From Bacteroidales bacterium (GTDB taxonomy: Bacteria; Bacteroidota; Bacteroidia; Bacteroidales; F082): DNA of 34,463 bases. The notes under the pieces are model-generated. The model was given only the letters and a program-made list of their open reading frames with translations, made no database searches and was not told where the DNA came from. The stretch lies in the NCBI GenBank assembly GCA_015489465.1, contig WFZS01000079.1:1-34463 (forward strand). The letters run 5' to 3'. Position 1 is the stretch's first letter, and every line of letters starts with the position of its first letter. The translations under genes and the position numbers were made by a program. Positions 32,899 through 34,463 of this stretch are shown in pieces.

Positions 32899-33204
32899 TC
32901 AATCTTCTTTTGCCTCGTCTTCTTTATCGGTTGACGGATATTCAGGTGGTTGGTTACCGTAACTTAAATCACTTATCTCATCCATCTGATACAAAATATC
33001 CATGGTTTCCCTGGCTTCTTTTTCATCCACAATACTAATTGCACTACCCACATGAACCAAAACGTAATCACCTATTTTTGCCTCGGGAACCATAGCTAAA
33101 TTTACTTCTTTAACGATGCCGTCAAAACTTACTTTGGCTATTCTGAAAACATCATCCAACTGATCGTCAATACTGATTATTTTTCCGGGAATTGCTAAAC
33201 ACAT
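32899..33204 (-). CDS. hypC: Hydrogenase maturation chaperone HypC
   Basis: HypC works with HypD to assemble the Fe(CN)2CO part of the NiFe site and hands it to the hydrogenase large subunit. The 101-residue protein starts MCLAIPGKII with the essential Cys2, and VSFDGIVKEVNLAMVPEAKIGDYVLVHVGSAI (about 27-58) is the typical OB-like core. An acidic tail (PSTDKEDEAKED) follows, making the protein slightly longer than E. coli HypC (90). hypB lies 40 bp upstream and trmO 6 bp downstream. Confidence 0.95.
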   Translation of the reverse strand: MCLAIPGKIISIDDQLDDVFRIAKVSFDGIVKEVNLAMVPEAKIGDYVLVHVGSAISIVDEKEARETMDILYQMDEISDLSYGNQPPEYPSTDKEDEAKED

Positions 33205-33244
33205 AATTAATTAACCGTTATTAAGTTTAAAATATTTTTTCAGC

Positions 33245-34039
33245 TTATTTTTGGTTCAACAGCCAATCATACCATTTATTCATACCCTCACCGGTGGTGG
33301 CTGACAGTTCAAAAAATATCAGATTGGGATTAACTTGTCTGGCATACTCTTTTGCCTTTTCAACGTCAAAGTTCAAATAAGGCAGCAAATCGATTTTATT
33401 AATGATACAAACATCCGATCCTGCAAACATATCGGGATATTTAATGGGCTTATCGTCACCTTCGGTAGTACTTACTATAACAACTCTGGCGTTTTCACCC
33501 AAATCAAACGCGGAAGGACAAACCAGATTTCCTACATTTTCAATCATTACTATCGAATCAGGTTCCGGATTCAGCCTTGTTATGGCCCGGTTGACCATGT
33601 CACTATCCAAATGGCATGCTTTGCCCGTATTAATTTGCACCACAGGAACCTTTAAAGCATCTATGCGCGAAGCATCATTCATTGTTTGTTGATCTCCTTC
33701 AATCACATAAAACTTTTTCTTGTCTTTATTATCCGCCAATGTTTTTTCCAGTAACGTGGTTTTTCCCGAACCCGGCGAACTTACCAGATTGACGGCAAAA
33801 ATATTTTTACCCAGAAAATAGCCGCGATTTCTTTCGGCTAACAACTGATTTGCTTGTAAAATGTCTTGTTCAACATCTATAACCGTTCGTTCATCATGGT
33901 GGTGGTGATGATGATGAGTGTGAGGATGTCCGTGGTCATGATGCGCTTCGATATTAATATCGGTAACCAATGATGCCACATCACCGGGCATTTGTATTTT
34001 AACTTCATCGGTTTCACCGCATCCGCATGTTGTACACAT
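33245..34039 (-). CDS. hypB: Hydrogenase nickel-insertion GTPase HypB
   Basis: HypB is a GTPase that delivers nickel to NiFe hydrogenase together with HypA. The 264-residue protein combines two metal devices at its N-terminus: the high-affinity CxxCxC site (Cys2, Cys5, Cys7) and a His-rich stretch at 33-48 with a run of seven His, which can store nickel. The GTPase domain has Walker A SSPGSGKTT at 87-95, the switch region with Cys142-His143 that binds metal at the dimer interface, and NKID near 215 for guanine recognition. It is between hypA (57 bp gap) and hypC. Confidence 0.97.
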   Translation of the reverse strand: MCTTCGCGETDEVKIQMPGDVASLVTDINIEAHHDHGHPHTHHHHHHHDERTVIDVEQDILQANQLLAERNRGYFLGKNIFAVNLVSSPGSGKTTLLEKTLADNKDKKKFYVIEGDQQTMNDASRIDALKVPVVQINTGKACHLDSDMVNRAITRLNPEPDSIVMIENVGNLVCPSAFDLGENARVVIVSTTEGDDKPIKYPDMFAGSDVCIINKIDLLPYLNFDVEKAKEYARQVNPNLIFFELSATTGEGMNKWYDWLLNQK

Positions 34040-34096
34040 AATATTATTATTTAAATGTTTCCGGTATATTTCGTTTTAATTCTTTCTTCTAATATT

Positions 34097-34435
34097 TCAA
34101 ACCTCCAATGATTTCACCCGCATCTCTTTACCTCGATAAATATCCTTAAAATGACTACCGCATTCGGGACAAGCATCAAAATAATTATCTATCTCGAAAT
34201 CAAACCCGCAATCCAGACATTTGGCTCTCGCTTTAATGATTTTTATTCTTTTTTCGGCATTTTCCAATACACTGTCGGCAACAGCAATAGGCCACGCAAA
34301 GTTCAAAGCTTCTATTTCAACACCGGAAAGACTACCTATCTCCAAATCTATTGCTTTTACTTCACTTACATTTGCTTTTTCAGCCTCTTTTTCAGCTATT
34401 TCCACTATTCCCATAGCTATTGACAATTCATGCAT
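34097..34435 (-). CDS. hypA: Hydrogenase nickel-incorporation protein HypA
   Basis: HypA binds nickel and zinc and passes nickel with HypB. The start is placed at the ATG at 34435, giving MHELSIAMGI with nickel ligand His2 at the required place (112 aa). A frame extension of six codons would bury that His and would run into the -7 box. Zinc ligands are in CLDCG near residue 73 and CPECG near 89. This appears to be the first gene of hypA-hypB-hypC-trmO, since a promoter box precedes it at the window edge. hypD, hypE and hypF are not seen here. Confidence 0.95.
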   Translation of the reverse strand: MHELSIAMGIVEIAEKEAEKANVSEVKAIDLEIGSLSGVEIEALNFAWPIAVADSVLENAEKRIKIIKARAKCLDCGFDFEIDNYFDACPECGSHFKDIYRGKEMRVKSLEV

Positions 34436-34450
34436 AGCGTTTCTTTTAAG

Positions 34451-34458
34451 CAAAGTTA
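34451..34458 (-). promoter_or_regulatory. -7 box of the hypABC-trmO operon
   Basis: Minus-strand TAACTTTG matches TAnnTTTG. Transcription would begin close to 34444, leaving a leader of only about 10 nt before the hypA ATG. The -33 element would lie outside the window. Confidence 0.45.
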
Positions 34459-34463
34459 TAAAT

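Noticed and set aside
33901-33940. Repeated CAT/ATG triplets, suspected microsatellite
   Set aside because: They encode the His run of HypB in frame, a known feature of the family. A length-variable repeat cannot be shown from one sequence.

Overview
The window reads as chromosomal core DNA of a Bacteroidota bacterium, probably of the Bacteroidales/Marinilabiliales type. The evidence is AT-rich intergenic DNA, -7 boxes of the Bacteroidota form TAnnTTTG, a SusC/SusD/SusE outer-membrane set, gliding/type IX secretion genes (gldA, the T9SS plug protein, a cargo protein with a C-terminal sorting domain), a DUF2723/TMEM260-type O-mannosyltransferase and a complete sodium-pumping NADH:quinone oxidoreductase. 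The hydrogenase maturation genes at the right edge suggest an anaerobe or facultative anaerobe. No insertion sequences, phage genes, CRISPR arrays or integrases were seen.

Layout. 1-1930: an ABC importer permease and ATPase of the siderophore/cobalamin class. 2099-2174: tRNA-Phe. 2337-3893: an ALDH7-type aldehyde dehydrogenase. 3973-7761 (minus): a DUF2723 glycosyltransferase and a small outer-membrane barrel. 7908-9340 (minus): metK with a leader that looks like a SAM-II riboswitch. 9349-12377 (minus): gldA and a secreted Omp28-type T9SS cargo. 12653-13945: a FucP/GluP sugar transporter. 13947-20897 (minus): nqrABCDEF followed by apbE, the enzyme that attaches FMN to NqrB and NqrC. 21041-22327: the T9SS plug protein. 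22463-28190: a susCDE operon with no enzyme or regulator beside it. 28313-29512 (minus): sucC. 29646-31612 (minus): an NDP-sugar pyrophosphorylase and an anomeric sugar kinase in one operon. 31708-32112 (minus): a YjbQ protein. 32232-32306: tRNA-Pro. 32383-34435 (minus): hypA-hypB-hypC-trmO.

How the genes fit together. The Nqr complex and ApbE form one energy module in which NADH oxidation drives sodium export. SusCDE and the FucP-like permease could together bring glycans and hexoses across the two membranes. The kinase and pyrophosphorylase could turn salvaged sugars into NDP-sugars. GldA, the plug protein and the sorting-domain protein are separate parts of gliding and type IX secretion.

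No wholly new protein system is evident. The most interesting signals are non-coding: a SAM-II-like aptamer before metK whose core can pair with a downstream segment, palindromes at the promoters of susCDE, sucC and the sugar-nucleotide operon, a start-site motif shared by the two tRNA promoters, and promoters embedded in upstream terminators. Most start choices below were changed from the longest reading frame where a -7 box or family alignment argued for a shorter protein.
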